Source of the DNA: Cryobacterium sp. Y29
GTDB lineage: Bacteria > Actinomycetota > Actinomycetes > Actinomycetales > Microbacteriaceae
DNA length: 64,000 nucleotides
NCBI RefSeq assembly: GCF_002929825.1
Contig: NZ_PJJN01000034.1
Location: forward strand, 190,177 to 254,176
Direction of reading: 5' to 3'
The number at the start of each line of letters is the position of its first letter. The first letter of the stretch is position 1. Below the pieces are notes generated by a model. The model was not told the DNA's origin. It saw only the letters and a list, made by a program, of their open reading frames with translations, and ran no database searches. Below, piece by piece: positions 25,873 to 37,155 of this stretch. Position numbers and translations under genes: made by a program.

Positions 25873-28800
25873 CTAGTTGTACGTTCCCGGAGTCAGGTCG
25901 TCCGACGAGAAACTGTCGAAGTCGACGAAGCTCAGGTCGCCCTCAGCGAACGTGGCATCTTCGGTGAAGATGCGGTTCGGGTAACGCTCAGCCTTGGCCT
26001 CTTCCGTTGCCTCGACGCTAACGTCGCGGTAGCGGGGAAGACCGGTGCCGGCCGGGATCAACTTACCGATGATGACGTTCTCCTTGAGGCCCATCAGCGG
26101 GTCGCTCTTGCCTTCCATGGCCGCCTGGGTCAGAACCCGGGTGGTCTCCTGGAAGGAAGCGGCCGACAGCCAGGACTCCGTCGCGAGGGAAGCCTTGGTG
26201 ATACCCATGACCTCCTGGCGAGCGGATGCCGTCTTCTTGCCCTCGGTGAGCGCGGTGCGGTTGAGGTCGTTGTACTTCAACCGGTCAACGAGCTCGCCCG
26301 GGAGCAGTCCAGTGTCACCGTGTTCGACGACGGTCACCTTGCGAAGCATCTGGCGAACGATGACCTCGATGTGCTTGTCGTGAATCGGTACACCCTGCGA
26401 ACGGTAGACCTCCTGCACACCGGAGACGAGGTGCTTCTGCACCGCGCGAACACCCTTGACGCGAAGAACTTCCTTCGGGTCGACGGCGCCGATGATGATC
26501 TGCTGTCCGAGATCGACGTGCTGACCATCCTCAACGAGAAGGGTCGAACGCTTCAGCACCGGGTAGGCGATTGCTTCGTCGCCATTGTCGGGGGTCAGGA
26601 TGACCTTGCGGCCCTTGTCCGAATCCTCGATCGTGATGCGTCCGGCGGAGTCGACGATGGGTGACGCACCCTTGGGGGTACGCGCCTCGAACAGCTCCTG
26701 AACACGCGGCAGACCCTGGGTGATGTCGTCAGCGGATGCCGACCCACCCGTGTGGAAGGTACGCATGGTCAGCTGGGTGCCGGGCTCACCGATGGACTGC
26801 GCGGCGATGATACCGACGGCCTCACCGATGTCGACGAGCTGGCCCGTAGCGAGCGACCGGCCGTAACAGACCGCACACACACCGACAGCCGACTCACAGG
26901 TGAGTACCGAGCGCACCTTGATGGTTTCGACACCACCGGCGATGAGCTTGGCGATGAGCACGTCTCCGACGTCGTCTCCGGCGTCGGCGATGACCTCACC
27001 GGCAGCGTTGACCGCGGCTGCGGCCAGGCTGCGAGCGTAGACCGCGTTCTCGACGTTGAAGTCGACCAGCAGTCCGCCATCTTCGTCACGCAGGAGCGCA
27101 CCGGTCGTGGCGTCGGTTCCGGCGATGGGCAGTTCGAGACCCTTCGTCGTTCCGCAGTCGTCTTCGCGGATGATGACATCCTGCGAGACGTCCACGAGAC
27201 GACGGGTGAGGTACCCCGAGTCAGCGGTACGCAGAGCCGTGTCGGCCAGTCCCTTACGAGCACCGTGAGTAGCAATGAAGTACTCGGCGACGGACAGGCC
27301 TTCGCGGTAGCTCGAGATGATCGGGCGAGGGATGATCTCACCCTTCGGGTTGTTCACGAGGCCTCGCATGCCGGCGATGTTGCGCACCTGCAGCCAGTTA
27401 CCACGAGCACCAGAGGTGACCATGCGGTTGATGGTGTTATCGGCCGGGAAGTTCGACTGCATTGCTGCGGCGACGTCTTCCGTGGCACGAGTCCAGATCT
27501 GGATCAGCTCTTGGCGACGCTCGAGGTCGGTCGTGAGACCCTTCTCGAACTGCGCCTGAACCTTGGCAGCCTGCTTCTCGTAACCGGCGACGATCTCCTT
27601 CTTGTTCGGAGGCGTCAGGATGTCGCTGAGCGCGACGGTCACGCCGGAACGGGTTGCCCAGTAGAAACCGGCATCCTTGATCCGGTCGAGGGTTGCAGCA
27701 ACCTCTACCTTGACGTACCGCTCCGCGAGGTCGTTGACAATGGTCGACATGGTGACCTTGTTGGCAACGTCTTCGAAGTACGGGTAGTCGGCCGGGAGCG
27801 CCTCGTTGAAGATGGCGCGGCCAAGGCTCGTGGTGACCAGAACGGTTCCGACAGCCTGACCGTTGACCAGTTCGACACCGTCGGGCTGCGTGCCCTCGGT
27901 GAAGTACTTGTCGGTCAAGCGGATGCGCACCTTGGCATTCAGGTCGAGCGACTTCTGGTCGAACGCGAGAATGGCCTCTGACACGCTGGAGAAAGCACGG
28001 CCTTCTCCGACCACACCTTCCTTCATCGTGGTGAGGTGGTGAAGACCGATGATCATGTCCTGGGTGGGCAGGGTCACCGGGCGGCCGTCAGACGGCTTGA
28101 GGATGTTGTTCGAGGCGAGCATCAGGATGCGTGCCTCGGCCTGGGCCTCAACGGAAAGCGGAAGGTGGACAGCCATCTGGTCACCGTCGAAGTCGGCGTT
28201 GAACGCCGCGCAGACGAGCGGGTGCAGTTGGATCGCCTTACCTTCAACGAGCTGAGGCTCGAAGGCCTGGATGCCCAAGCGGTGCAGGGTGGGTGCACGG
28301 TTGAGCATGACGGGGCGCTCGCGGATGATCTCCTCGAGCACGTCCCAGACCTGCGGACGTGAGCGCTCGACCATGCGCTTGGCGGCCTTGATGTTCTGAG
28401 CGTGGCTCAAATCGATCAGGCGCTTGATCACGAACGGCTTGAACAGCTCGAGCGCCATCTGCTTGGGCAGACCACACTGGTGCAGCTTCAGCTGCGGACC
28501 GACCACGATGACCGAACGGCCCGAGTAGTCCACGCGCTTGCCGAGCAGGTTCTGACGGAACCGACCCTGCTTTCCCTTGAGCATGTCGCTCAGGGACTTC
28601 AGGGCGCGGTTACCGGTACCGGTAACGGGGCGACCACGACGACCGTTGTCGAACAGTGCGTCGACGGCCTCCTGCAGCATGCGCTTTTCGTTGTTCACGA
28701 TGATCTCGGGAGCACCGAGGTCGAGCAGACGACGCAGGCGGTTGTTGCGGTTGATCACACGACGGTAGAGGTCGTTCAGGTCGCTCGTGGCAAACCGGCC

Positions 28801-29796
28801 ACCGTCGAGCTGAACCATCGGGCGCAGTTCCGGCGGGAGCACGGGAACGACGTCGAGCACCATTCCGGCCGGCGAGTTGCCGGTCATGATGAACGCGTTG
28901 ACCACGCGCAGGCGCTTGATGGCGCGGATCTTCTTCTGACCCTTGCCCTCGGCGATCTGCAGGTGCAGGTTTTCGCTCTCGGTGACCAGGTCGAAGGCCT
29001 CGAGGCGCTTCTTGATGGCTTCGGCGCCCATGTAGGCCTCGAAGTACATGCCGAAACGGTCCTGGAGCTCGTGGAAAACGGAATCTTCCGGCTTCAGGTC
29101 GCCGACCTTGAGGGTGCGGAAGTCTTCCCACACGCGCTCGAGATGCGCGATCTGCTCGTCCAGGGACTTACGAACCTGGCCCATTTCCTTTTCGGCGGCG
29201 TCTTTCGTGCGCTTCTTCTGGTCGCTCTTGGCGCCTTCGGCCTCTAGTGCTGCGAGGTCGGTTTCGAGGCGCTGCAGGCGATCGGCGATACGCGAGTCGC
29301 GGCTCGACTCGATGGTCTTGAGTTCGAGACGCAGCTCGTTCTCGAGGCCGGGCATGTCCTGGTGGCGACCGTCTTCGTCAACCGTGATGACCATGTATGC
29401 GGCGAAGTAGATGACCTTTTCGAGGTCCTTCGGAGCCATGTCCAGCAGGTAGCCGAGACGCGAGGGCACACCCTTGAAGTACCAGATGTGCGTGACCGGG
29501 GCAGCGAGTTCGATGTGGCCCATGCGCTCACGGCGCACCGACGACTTCGTGACCTCTACACCGCAACGCTCGCAGACGATTCCTTTGAAGCGAACACGCT
29601 TGTACTTGCCACACGAGCATTCCCAGTCCCGCGAGGGGCCGAAGATCTGCTCACCGAACAGGCCGTCTTTTTCCGGCTTGAGCGTGCGGTAGTTGATGGT
29701 TTCGGGCTTCTTGACCTCACCGTGCGACCAACGACGGATGTCGTCAGCGGTAGCCAGGCCAATACGAAGCTCGTCAAATGTTGTTACGTCGAGCAA
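25873..29796 (-). CDS. rpoC: DNA-directed RNA polymerase subunit beta prime
   Basis: The 1307-residue protein matches actinobacterial beta prime in length. Visible landmarks are the N-terminal zinc site (CSCGKYKR...CERCGVEV), the active-site magnesium motif [12 protein letters not shown] near residue 537, the bridge-helix region and the second zinc site ([20 protein letters not shown]). It forms the catalytic core with beta. The start is TTG at 29796 with AAGGAG five bases upstream. It lies 42 bases after rpoB. Confidence 0.99.
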   Translation of the reverse strand: MLDVTTFDELRIGLATADDIRRWSHGEVKKPETINYRTLKPEKDGLFGEQIFGPSRDWECSCGKYKRVRFKGIVCERCGVEVTKSSVRRERMGHIELAAPVTHIWYFKGVPSRLGYLLDMAPKDLEKVIYFAAYMVITVDEDGRHQDMPGLENELRLELKTIESSRDSRIADRLQRLETDLAALEAEGAKSDQKKRTKDAAEKEMGQVRKSLDEQIAHLERVWEDFRTLKVGDLKPEDSVFHELQDRFGMYFEAYMGAEAIKKRLEAFDLVTESENLHLQIAEGKGQKKIRAIKRLRVVNAFIMTGNSPAGMVLDVVPVLPPELRPMVQLDGGRFATSDLNDLYRRVINRNNRLRRLLDLGAPEIIVNNEKRMLQEAVDALFDNGRRGRPVTGTGNRALKSLSDMLKGKQGRFRQNLLGKRVDYSGRSVIVVGPQLKLHQCGLPKQMALELFKPFVIKRLIDLSHAQNIKAAKRMVERSRPQVWDVLEEIIRERPVMLNRAPTLHRLGIQAFEPQLVEGKAIQLHPLVCAAFNADFDGDQMAVHLPLSVEAQAEARILMLASNNILKPSDGRPVTLPTQDMIIGLHHLTTMKEGVVGEGRAFSSVSEAILAFDQKSLDLNAKVRIRLTDKYFTEGTQPDGVELVNGQAVGTVLVTTSLGRAIFNEALPADYPYFEDVANKVTMSTIVNDLAERYVKVEVAATLDRIKDAGFYWATRSGVTVALSDILTPPNKKEIVAGYEKQAAKVQAQFEKGLTTDLERRQELIQIWTRATEDVAAAMQSNFPADNTINRMVTSGARGNWLQVRNIAGMRGLVNNPKGEIIPRPIISSYREGLSVAEYFIATHGARKGLADTALRTADSGYLTRRLVDVSQDVIIREDDCGTTKGLELPIAGTDATTGALLRDEDGGLLVDFNVENAVYARSLAAAAVNAAGEVIADAGDDVGDVLIAKLIAGGVETIKVRSVLTCESAVGVCAVCYGRSLATGQLVDIGEAVGIIAAQSIGEPGTQLTMRTFHTGGSASADDITQGLPRVQELFEARTPKGASPIVDSAGRITIEDSDKGRKVILTPDNGDEAIAYPVLKRSTLLVEDGQHVDLGQQIIIGAVDPKEVLRVKGVRAVQKHLVSGVQEVYRSQGVPIHDKHIEVIVRQMLRKVTVVEHGDTGLLPGELVDRLKYNDLNRTALTEGKKTASARQEVMGITKASLATESWLSAASFQETTRVLTQAAMEGKSDPLMGLKENVIIGKLIPAGTGLPRYRDVSVEATEEAKAERYPNRIFTEDATFAEGDLSFVDFDSFSSDDLTPGTYN

Positions 29797-29838
29797 TTTC
29801 TCTCCTTGGAAAGTTTTCGAAGTTTCTTCGGGCCAGGC

Positions 29839-32800
29839 TTAGATGTCGTCGATGGACGACGACTCAAACCGGGTGGAAATATTGATGCCGAGCTCTTCCG
29901 CAGCGCGGAACACCTCATCATCCGTGTCGCGCAGGCTGACTGCGGTGCCATCGGCCGAGAGCACCTCGACGTTCAAGCACAGCGACTGCATTTCCTTGAT
30001 CAGAACCTTGAAGCTCTCGGGAATGCCGGGTTCCTGGATGTTCTCACCCTTGACGATGGCTTCGTACACCTTGACGCGGCCGAGGATATCGTCAGATTTG
30101 ATGGTCAGGAGTTCCTGTAGGGCGTAGGCGGCTCCGTATGCTTCGAGCGCCCACACCTCCATCTCACCGAAACGCTGTCCACCGAACTGCGCCTTACCAC
30201 CCAGCGGCTGCTGCGTGATCATGGAGTACGGGCCGGTCGAACGAGCGTGGATCTTGTCGTCGACCAGGTGGTGGAGCTTCAGGATGTACATGTATCCAAC
30301 GGACACCGGCATCGGGAACGGCTCGCCGGAGCGGCCGTCGAAGAGCTGGGTCTTTCCGGTGGAACCGATGAGGCGCTCACCGTCGCGGGTCAGGGTCGTG
30401 GAGTCCAGGAGACCCTCGATCTCGATCTCGAGCGCACCGTCGAATACCGGGGTGGCGACCTTCGTGCCGGGGGCGGCGCTGAAGGCGTGCTCCGGAAGAC
30501 GAGCAGCCCATTTCGGCTTACCCTCGACGTTCCAGCCCTGCTTCGCAATCCAACCGAGGTGCGTTTCGAGCACCTGGCCGAAGTTCATGCGACCGGGGAT
30601 ACCGAGCGGGTTGAGGATGATGTCGACCGGGGTTCCGTCGGCGAGGAACGGCATGTCCTCGATCGGCAGAATGCGGGAGATGACACCCTTGTTGCCGTGA
30701 CGGCCGGCGAGCTTGTCACCCTCGGTGATCTTGCGCTTCTGGGCAATGAACACGACCACGCGCTGGTTGACGCCCGAGCCGAGCTCGTCGTCGCCGTCCT
30801 GCGAGTCGAATACCTTGACACCGATGATGGTGCCGCGCTCACCGTGGGGAACCTTCAAGCTCGTGTCGCGAACTTCGCGGCTCTTCTCGTTGAAGATGGC
30901 GCGCAGCAGGCGCTCCTCGGCGGAAAGCTCGGTCTCGCCCTTCGGCGTGACCTTGCCCACGAGGATGTCGCCGGGGCGAACCTCGGCTCCGATACGGATG
31001 ATGCCACGCTCGTCGAGGTCGGCGAGAAAGTCCGGGGACACGTTGGGAAGGTCGCGAGTGATCTCTTCCTTACCCAGCTTAGTGTCGCGGGCATCCACTT
31101 CGTACTCTTCGATGTGAATCGAGGAGAGGGTGTCGTCCTTGACCAGGTTCTGGCTCAGGATGATCGCGTCCTCGAAGTTGTAGCCTTCCCACGGCATGAA
31201 TGCCACGAGCAGGTTCTTTCCGAGGGCGAGTTCGCCCTGGTCGGTGGCGGGTCCGTCGGCGATAACCTCGCCGGCTTCGATGCGCTCACCGGCGTTGACG
31301 ATCACGCGGTGGTTGAAGCTCGTGCCCTGGTTGGAGCGCGAGAATTTGCGCAGGTAGTAGTCCTGCGTGCCGCCCTCATCGAGCTGGATGGTGACGACGT
31401 CAGCCGACACCTCGGAGACCACACCGGGCTTCAGCGCGGTGAGCACGTCACCGGCGTCGATGGCCGTGTAGACCTCCATGCCGGTTCCGACGAGCGGGCT
31501 GTCGCTGAGCAGCAGCGGCACCGCCTGACGCTGCATGTTGGCACCCATGAGTGCGCGGTTGGCATCGTCGTGCTCGAGGAACGGAATGAGGCTGGTCGCG
31601 ACCGACACCATCTGACGTGGCGAGACATCCATGTAGCCGATGTCTTCAGCGGGAACGAGGTCGACCTCGCCACCCTTCTTACGAGCGAGCACGCGGGCCT
31701 CGGCAAAGTGCGAGTCCTTGGTGAGCGGCGCGTTGGCCTGGGCGACGATGAAGTCGTCCTCTTCGCTCGCGGTGAGGTAATCGATCGTCTCGGTGACCTT
31801 GTTGTTGAGTACACGACGGTACGGCGTCTCGATGAAACCGAACGCATTGATCTGCGCGAACGAGGCGAGCGAACCGATCAGGCCGATGTTCGGGCCTTCC
31901 GGGGTCTCAATGGGACACATGCGGCCGTAGTGCGAGGGGTGAACGTCTCGCACCTCGACGCCGGCGCGGTCACGGGAGAGGCCACCCGGGCCCAGCGCGC
32001 TGAGGCGACGCTTGTGCGTCAATCCGGCGAGCGGGTTGTTCTGGTCCATGAACTGCGAGAGCTGCGAGGTACCGAAGAACTCCTTGATCGCGGCCACGAC
32101 GGGGCGCACGTTGATCAGGGTCTGCGGGGTGATCGCTTCGATGTCCTGCGTGGTCATGCGCTCACGAACGACGCGCTCCATGCGGGACAGGCCGGTACGC
32201 ACCTGGTTCTGGATGAGCTCGCCAACAGCACGGATACGACGGTTACCGAAGTGGTCGATGTCGTCGATGTCAATGTTGATGTCGGTCATCTTGCCGTCGC
32301 GCAGACCCGGAAGGGTGGTCTGGTTGTCGTGCAGGGCAACCAGGTACTTGATGGTGGCCAGGATGTCGGCCAGCGTCAGTACGGAGTCACTCAGCGGCGC
32401 TTCGAGGCCGAGCTTGCGGTTGATCTTGTAACGACCAACCTTGGCCAGGTCGTAGCGCTTGGAGTTGAAGAAGAAGTTGTCGAGGAGCGCACGCGCAGCC
32501 TCGGCGGCAACCTGCTCGCCGGGACGGAGCTTGCGGTAGATGTCCTTGAGGGCTTCTTCCTTGGTGAGGATGTTGTCCTTCTCGAGGGTGAGCTCGATGG
32601 ACGCGTAGCCCTTGAACTCCTCGAGGATCTCCTCGCTGGTGAGACCGAGGGCCTTCAGGAACACGGTGACGGACTGCTTGCGCTTACGGTCGATGCGCAC
32701 GCCAACCTGGTCGCGCTTGTCGATCTCGAATTCAAGCCAGGCACCACGGCTCGGAATGACGCGGGCGGAGTAGATGTCCTTGTCAGACGTCTTCTCCTGC

Positions 32801-33330
32801 TCGCGGTTGAAGTACACGCCCGGGGAGCGCACCAGTTGCGACACGACGACACGCTCGGTGCCGTTGATCACGAAGGTGCCCTTGGGGGTCATCAACGGGA
32901 AGTCACCCATGAACACGGTCTGGGTCTTGATCTCACCAGTGAGGTGGTTCATGAACTCAGCGTTCACGTAGAGGGGTGCTGAGTAGGTCTTACCCTTTTC
33001 CTTGCACTCATCAATGGTGTACTTCTCCGGCTCGAGCTCCGGGTTGGTGAAGGACAGCTGCATCGTTTCGCCGAGGTCTTCGATGGGAGAGATCTCCTCG
33101 AAGATCTCATCGAGCCCGGTGCGATTCGGCAGGTCCTGGCGGCCGGCTTTCTGGGCCTCGGCGATGCGAGCCTTCCAGATGTCGTTGCCGACTAGCCAGT
33201 CGAAGCTCTCGGTCTGCAAAGCGAGCAGATCCGGAACGTTCAAGTGGTCGCTGATCTTTGCGAACGACAGGCGCTCAGCTGAGCGGCCGTTCTTGGGTGA
33301 GTTGGTGGTTGCGTTGCGCGCAGCAGCCAA
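29839..33330 (-). CDS. rpoB: DNA-directed RNA polymerase subunit beta
   Basis: The 1163-residue beta subunit has the rifampicin-binding cluster around residues 420-450 ([14 protein letters not shown], then [17 protein letters not shown]) with the His and Ser most often altered in resistance both unchanged; an Ala stands where E. coli has Ser522, which is common in this order (from memory of the family). The lysines of [18 protein letters not shown] are also present. Translation starts at TTG 33330, eight bases after a perfect GGAGG. It is the promoter-proximal gene of the rpoBC operon. Confidence 0.99.
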   Translation of the reverse strand: MAAARNATTNSPKNGRSAERLSFAKISDHLNVPDLLALQTESFDWLVGNDIWKARIAEAQKAGRQDLPNRTGLDEIFEEISPIEDLGETMQLSFTNPELEPEKYTIDECKEKGKTYSAPLYVNAEFMNHLTGEIKTQTVFMGDFPLMTPKGTFVINGTERVVVSQLVRSPGVYFNREQEKTSDKDIYSARVIPSRGAWLEFEIDKRDQVGVRIDRKRKQSVTVFLKALGLTSEEILEEFKGYASIELTLEKDNILTKEEALKDIYRKLRPGEQVAAEAARALLDNFFFNSKRYDLAKVGRYKINRKLGLEAPLSDSVLTLADILATIKYLVALHDNQTTLPGLRDGKMTDINIDIDDIDHFGNRRIRAVGELIQNQVRTGLSRMERVVRERMTTQDIEAITPQTLINVRPVVAAIKEFFGTSQLSQFMDQNNPLAGLTHKRRLSALGPGGLSRDRAGVEVRDVHPSHYGRMCPIETPEGPNIGLIGSLASFAQINAFGFIETPYRRVLNNKVTETIDYLTASEEDDFIVAQANAPLTKDSHFAEARVLARKKGGEVDLVPAEDIGYMDVSPRQMVSVATSLIPFLEHDDANRALMGANMQRQAVPLLLSDSPLVGTGMEVYTAIDAGDVLTALKPGVVSEVSADVVTIQLDEGGTQDYYLRKFSRSNQGTSFNHRVIVNAGERIEAGEVIADGPATDQGELALGKNLLVAFMPWEGYNFEDAIILSQNLVKDDTLSSIHIEEYEVDARDTKLGKEEITRDLPNVSPDFLADLDERGIIRIGAEVRPGDILVGKVTPKGETELSAEERLLRAIFNEKSREVRDTSLKVPHGERGTIIGVKVFDSQDGDDELGSGVNQRVVVFIAQKRKITEGDKLAGRHGNKGVISRILPIEDMPFLADGTPVDIILNPLGIPGRMNFGQVLETHLGWIAKQGWNVEGKPKWAARLPEHAFSAAPGTKVATPVFDGALEIEIEGLLDSTTLTRDGERLIGSTGKTQLFDGRSGEPFPMPVSVGYMYILKLHHLVDDKIHARSTGPYSMITQQPLGGKAQFGGQRFGEMEVWALEAYGAAYALQELLTIKSDDILGRVKVYEAIVKGENIQEPGIPESFKVLIKEMQSLCLNVEVLSADGTAVSLRDTDDEVFRAAEELGINISTRFESSSIDDI

Positions 33331-33683
33331 GGAAATAACCTCCGTGGACCCCGTCAGGTCTAGTTATTGTTATTGGTGATGACTCCGCAGACCCTAGGAA
33401 AGAATCTCGTAGGAAATGTGCCTCAAGGTGGCTTGAACACGCAAAGCCGACCGCAATATGAAGGCAAGGTTTTTCTGGGAGCGTAAGGAGTAAGCATATG
33501 CCCCAATTAGCGGGATGTCCACCCGAATCTTGCATATGTGTAAATTCTCAGGTATAACCCGCCGCACTGCCCACCGCAGAAGCTCACGAAGTGCCCGCTT
33601 GGCCACCGCAAAGCGGCACGTCTTATGCTCTCGGAACAGATGGTGCGCGCAGATCGCGAGCAGCCAGGGCGCAGACTGGAACC
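33331..33683. promoter_or_regulatory. Divergent upstream region of rpoB and the methyltransferase-like gene (353 bases)
   Basis: This region must hold the rpoBC promoter on the minus strand and one for the gene at 33684 on the plus strand. The rpoB leader is long, about 200 bases or more, and AT-richer than the surroundings (33355-33560), with tatac and tatgc blocks that could be -10 elements but without a clear partner at -35. No L10(L12) or other ribosomal protein gene precedes rpoB here, and no small gene is seen. Confidence 0.5.
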
Positions 33684-34568
33684 ATGAGTACTGGGCGTAA
33701 GGGTGAGGCATCCGACGAGCATCCGGCTGTCGTCTTGAAGTTGAGCGGGCACACGGCGGTGATCGAACCGGACCGGTTCACCCCCGGCAGCTTTCAGCTC
33801 GTGGTCGACGGCACGCCGCAGTCGCACGTGAACATCGACCACCCCGATGAGCTGTTCTTCGAGTACATCCAGCGCATCGGGCACGTCATCGACCTGCTCG
33901 GGGAACCACACGAGCCAATCACCGCCGTGCACCTCGGAGCGGGCGCGCTGACCCTGCCGCGCTATGTGGAGGCGACCCGGCCGGGCTCCCGCCAGCAGGT
34001 CGTCGAGATCGAGAGCGACCTGATCGACCTCGTGCGGGAGGTTTTGCCGTGGGACAAGCGCGCCCAGCTGCGCGTGCGCCACGGCGATGCCCGCGAGGTG
34101 CTCGGCAAGCTGCCGGCCGGACTCAAGGGAGCCGTCGACCTTGTCGTGGTGGATATCTTCTCGGGCGCGCGCACCCCGAAACACGTCACGAGCCGCGAAT
34201 TCTTCGCTCTCGCCGCTCCGCTGCTGTCGCCGCGCGGCGTGCTCGCCGTCAACGTAGCGGATGGCCCCGGCCTCGCGTTCGCTCGTGGCCAGGCCGCAAC
34301 CCTCTCGGCGGTGTTTCCGCACGTGATCGGATTCGCCGAGACGCAGGTGCTCAAGGGCCGCCGCTTCGGCAACATCGTATTCATCGCCGCGCACACCCCG
34401 ATCGACCTCAACTGGATTCCCCGGCTGCTTGCGAACGGACCGCACCCGGCCAAGGTGATCGAGGGTACCGAGCTGAAGCAGTTCATGGCCGGGTCGCTCG
34501 TGGCGACCGACGAGACGTCGACGCAGTCGCCGTTGCCCGGCCGCACGGTGTTTCAGATTGGGCACTGA
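33684..34568 (+). CDS. Spermidine synthase-like (SAM-dependent methyltransferase fold) protein
   Basis: The 294-residue protein has the Rossmann-like core of the spermidine synthase family: the small N-terminal beta region, AVHLGAGALTLPRYV (nucleotide loop), VVEIESDLIDLVRE (acidic binding residue), HGDAREVL and LVVVDIFSGA. In true spermidine synthases the last motif carries the catalytic Asp; here Asp is present but the surrounding polyamine pocket is not obvious. Many actinobacteria have a stand-alone member of this kind of unknown substrate. The ATG at 33684 is chosen as the first in conserved text. It is divergent from rpoB. Confidence 0.8.
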   Translation: MSTGRKGEASDEHPAVVLKLSGHTAVIEPDRFTPGSFQLVVDGTPQSHVNIDHPDELFFEYIQRIGHVIDLLGEPHEPITAVHLGAGALTLPRYVEATRPGSRQQVVEIESDLIDLVREVLPWDKRAQLRVRHGDAREVLGKLPAGLKGAVDLVVVDIFSGARTPKHVTSREFFALAAPLLSPRGVLAVNVADGPGLAFARGQAATLSAVFPHVIGFAETQVLKGRRFGNIVFIAAHTPIDLNWIPRLLANGPHPAKVIEGTELKQFMAGSLVATDETSTQSPLPGRTVFQIGH

Positions 34569-34660
34569 CCTGCGACCGGATTCGCATCGGCGGCGGTATT
34601 CTGGGGGCACCCGTTTATCCCGCGCGGCCCCGGCCGCCCTCGTCATTACAGGAACACACC

Positions 34661-35197
34661 CTGAGTTTCATCATCGGTTACGACCCCATCACTCTGCGCG
34701 AAAAAGTTGACCTGCTGGCCGCCGGCGAGCGGCTCGTCGAGCTCGGCAACCTGCGGAGCCTGGCCGCCCTCAACGAGAAGGTCGCCCTGCTGCGTCTGGT
34801 CGGTCGGCTCGACGAAGCCTGGGAAATTGCGAACGAGGCGCTGCGCCAGTCCCGCTTCACCGGCAACCGGGAGCAGGCGGTGGCCAGTCGCATCCGTCGC
34901 GCTCAGGTTTTGCAGTTTCAGGGCAAGCTCGACGAGGCCGCGAGCGAACTGACCCACTGCATCCTCGACTCTGAGGTGCACGAGTGGACCCGGCTGGCGG
35001 CCTACGCCCGGCAGCACCGCGGCAAGGTGTACTTCGATCAGGGCAACCTCGACGGCGCGCTTGCGGACTTCACCGCTGCCGTTTTTCTGCGCGAGAAAGA
35101 CGGCGCCGACGCCGACGAACTCGACAGCTCACTGCTCGCCGTTGCAGTAGTGGAGTCGCACATCGCTGCCCGCGGGTCCAATTCCCTTCCCGCATAA
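34661..35197 (+). CDS. Tetratricopeptide-repeat-like protein, probable CTG start
   Basis: The 178-residue, mostly helical protein shows degenerate TPR pairs (ALLRLVGRLDEAWEIANEAL, AQVLQFQGKLDEAASELTHC, KVYFDQGNLDGALADFTAAV). No ATG, GTG or TTG opens the conserved frame; the only good initiation site is CTG at 34661 with AGGA seven bases upstream, so a CTG start is inferred. It lies 92 bases after the methyltransferase-like gene. Function is unknown; TPR proteins usually hold protein complexes together. Confidence 0.78.
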   Translation: MSFIIGYDPITLREKVDLLAAGERLVELGNLRSLAALNEKVALLRLVGRLDEAWEIANEALRQSRFTGNREQAVASRIRRAQVLQFQGKLDEAASELTHCILDSEVHEWTRLAAYARQHRGKVYFDQGNLDGALADFTAAVFLREKDGADADELDSSLLAVAVVESHIAARGSNSLPA

Positions 35198-35280
35198 CTC
35201 CTGCAATTCGATGCCTGCAACTCAGCCACCCGCACAATCTCGCGGCGCCCGGGGAGCGGCGCCGCAAACTGCAGGAGTTA
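35195..35280. terminator. Nested inverted repeat spanning the TPR gene stop
   Basis: An 11-base outer arm (taactcctgca, 35195-35205, which includes the stop codon) pairs with tgcaggagtta at 35270-35280. Inside it an 8-base hairpin (gcggcgcc / ggcgccgc, 35242-35265, loop of eight) is nested. The structure closes the TPR transcript, but no T-run follows, and its outer arm is unusually far apart. It may act as a Rho-independent-like stop, an RNA end stabiliser or a leader of the next gene. Confidence 0.6.
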
Positions 35281-35357
35281 CGGTGCGTCGTGGCGGGCTA
35301 CTGGCCGTCGGGCGCGTTCTACGGCATGCTGTATTCACCACGAAGGCGAGGTGAACG

Positions 35358-36515
35358 GTGACTTTTCATGCGTTTCGGCGAGCGACTGCCACAGCGTCGG
35401 CCGCCCTGCTGGTTCTAGCTCTGGCCGCGTGCAGCGCGGAGGCGCCGCGCGCCACCCCGATAACGTCGACACCAGCCTCCTCCGCGCCCGGCGCGACCGG
35501 GACCGCGGACCTGACGCCGGTGCATCCGGTCGCAGAACCTGTCGTGATCGCCTCGGGGCTTCAGGCTCCGTGGTCGATTCTGCGACTGCCCGGCGGCGCC
35601 ACCCTCATCAGCGAACGCGACACGACCCGGGTGCGCGAGTTACTTCCCGGCGGCAGCTTGCGCGTAGCTGGCACGATCGAAGCCGCACAGCCCAATGGTG
35701 AGGGCGGGCTGCTCGGCCTGGCTTTTCTGGCCGACGAAGCGGCTCCCGGCGGTGCCGGCTGGGTCTATGCCTATTTTTCGACCGCAACCGACAACCGCAT
35801 CGAGCGGATGCCGCTGGCCGGCTCGCCGGGCAGCCACACCCTCGGGGCGCCCACCCTCGTACTCGATTCGATCCCGCGGGCCGGCAACCACAATGGTGGT
35901 CGCATCGCGTTCGGGCCGGACGGCCTGCTCTATGCGACCGCCGGAGACGCCGGAGACACGGCCAACGCCCAGAACTTGGATTCGCTCGGCGGCAAGATTC
36001 TGCGCCTGACACCGACCGGCGGCGTACCGGAGGACAACCCTTTCAGTACCGTGGTGTACTCATTCGGGCACCGAAATCCGCAGGGGCTCGCCTGGGACTC
36101 ACGCGGGCAGCTGTGGGCGAGCGAGTTCGGCCAGAACACCTGGGACGAGCTCAACCGCATCGTTCCCGGCGGCAACTACGGCTGGCCGCTGGTCGAAGGC
36201 CAAGCCGGTGACGCGGCCTATATCGATCCTCAACAGCAGTGGTCGACCGACCAGGCCAGCCCGAGCGGCATCACCATCGTGAACGACACCATCTTCATGG
36301 CGAGCCTGCGCGGTCAACGACTCTGGAGCATCCCCATCACCGGCCCGTCCTCCACAACCGAACCCACCGAGTGGTTTGCGCAGGACTATGGCCGGTTGCG
36401 CGACGTGGTGTCGGGCCCTGCTGGCACACTGTGGTTTGTGAGTAACAACACGGATGGCCGGGGTTCCCCGGCGGCCGGCGACGACCGGCTCTTTCAGGTA
36501 GTGGTCGGCCCCTGA
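35358..36515 (+). CDS. PQQ-dependent glucose/sorbosone dehydrogenase-type lipoprotein
   Basis: This 385-residue exported lipoprotein has a signal peptide with lipobox LAAC (Cys about residue 25) and a six-bladed propeller of the soluble aldose sugar dehydrogenase (GSDH/YliI) family. Recognised motifs are LGLAFLAD, AGNHNGGRIAFGPDGLLYATAGDAGD, GHRNPQGLAWD and GNYGWPLVEG. The His residues of the PQQ site (NHNGG, GHRNPQG) are present. It would oxidise sugars outside the cell. The GTG at 35358 has GCGAGG six bases upstream. Confidence 0.9.
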   Translation: MTFHAFRRATATASAALLVLALAACSAEAPRATPITSTPASSAPGATGTADLTPVHPVAEPVVIASGLQAPWSILRLPGGATLISERDTTRVRELLPGGSLRVAGTIEAAQPNGEGGLLGLAFLADEAAPGGAGWVYAYFSTATDNRIERMPLAGSPGSHTLGAPTLVLDSIPRAGNHNGGRIAFGPDGLLYATAGDAGDTANAQNLDSLGGKILRLTPTGGVPEDNPFSTVVYSFGHRNPQGLAWDSRGQLWASEFGQNTWDELNRIVPGGNYGWPLVEGQAGDAAYIDPQQQWSTDQASPSGITIVNDTIFMASLRGQRLWSIPITGPSSTTEPTEWFAQDYGRLRDVVSGPAGTLWFVSNNTDGRGSPAAGDDRLFQVVVGP

Positions 36516-36576
36516 TGATCCACACGACACATCTCGCCCGGATGCCCTCTTGCGGCGCGAGAACGCAGGCGCCCTG

Positions 36577-37086
36577 ATGGCCGATCTCACGCAGGTGCGC
36601 CGGTGGGCCGACGCGCTCATCGCGGCGCACCTCGACCCCGGTTGGACCTTCGGATTCGACAATGCCAAGAAGCGGGCAGGCCTCTGCAATTTCAGTTCGA
36701 AACACATCACTGTCTCGCGCTACCTCGCCTCCCGTTATGCCGACGACGACGTGCACCAGATCTTGTTGCACGAGGTCGCGCATGCCTTGGCCGGGCCGCG
36801 CGCCGGGCACGGACCCCGCTGGAAGAAAATGGCACTCGACCTCGGCTACGACGGCAAGCGCACCCACGACGGCGAGATCGCCAATGAGCTCGCCCCGTGG
36901 GTGGGCATCTGCCCGGCCGGCCACACTCACTTTCGGTATCGGCAGCCCACCCGGCCCCTGGCTTGTGGCCTGTGCGCGCGCCGCTTCGACCAGGCCCACG
37001 CCATCAGATGGCTGCGGCGCGAAATCACACCGGCCATCCGGCGCCGGGCGGCGGCCTCCGCGGGGCCACGGCTGACGCCGCGCTGA
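36577..37086 (+). CDS. SprT-like zinc metalloprotein
   Basis: The 169-residue protein has the SprT-like metallopeptidase motif HEVAH (near residue 68), a downstream GHGPRW that supplies the third zinc ligand, and a C-terminal zinc-ribbon-like pattern (CPAGH, then CGLC). SprT-family proteins act in DNA-protein crosslink repair in eukaryotes; the bacterial role is not settled. The ATG at 36577 is the first in-frame Met near the conserved start; an upstream TTG at 36550 is possible. No good ribosome site is visible. Its stop lies inside the tandem repeat that follows. Confidence 0.82.
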   Translation: MADLTQVRRWADALIAAHLDPGWTFGFDNAKKRAGLCNFSSKHITVSRYLASRYADDDVHQILLHEVAHALAGPRAGHGPRWKKMALDLGYDGKRTHDGEIANELAPWVGICPAGHTHFRYRQPTRPLACGLCARRFDQAHAIRWLRREITPAIRRRAAASAGPRLTPR

Positions 37087-37144
37087 CCGACGTTCGCGCT
37101 GACCGACGTTCGTGCTGACCGACGTTCGCGCTGACCGACGTTCG
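37081..37144. repeat. Four tandem copies of a 16-base unit
   Basis: The unit cgctgaccgacgttcg is repeated four times head to tail, with a single base change in the third copy (t for c). The array lies between convergent genes and overlaps the SprT-like stop codon. It is not CRISPR-like because there are no spacers. Each unit ends in cgacgttcg, close to palindromic. Near-perfect identity suggests recent expansion; it could bind a protein cooperatively or simply be a microsatellite. Confidence 0.9.
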
Positions 37145-37155
37145 GCGGCCGCGGG

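Noticed and set aside
31990-32070. Rifampicin resistance substitution in rpoB
   Set aside because: The His and Ser most often changed are wild type. The Ala at the Ser522 place is, as far as I recall, normal for this order.
30247-32982. A very long plus-strand open frame opposite rpoB (more than 900 codons)
   Set aside because: It mirrors the codon bias of rpoB, is rich in Val, Asp, Glu and Arg, has no domain, and rpoB on the other strand is unmistakable.
37081-37144. CRISPR-like array
   Set aside because: The 16-base units are contiguous with no spacers and no cas genes are present.
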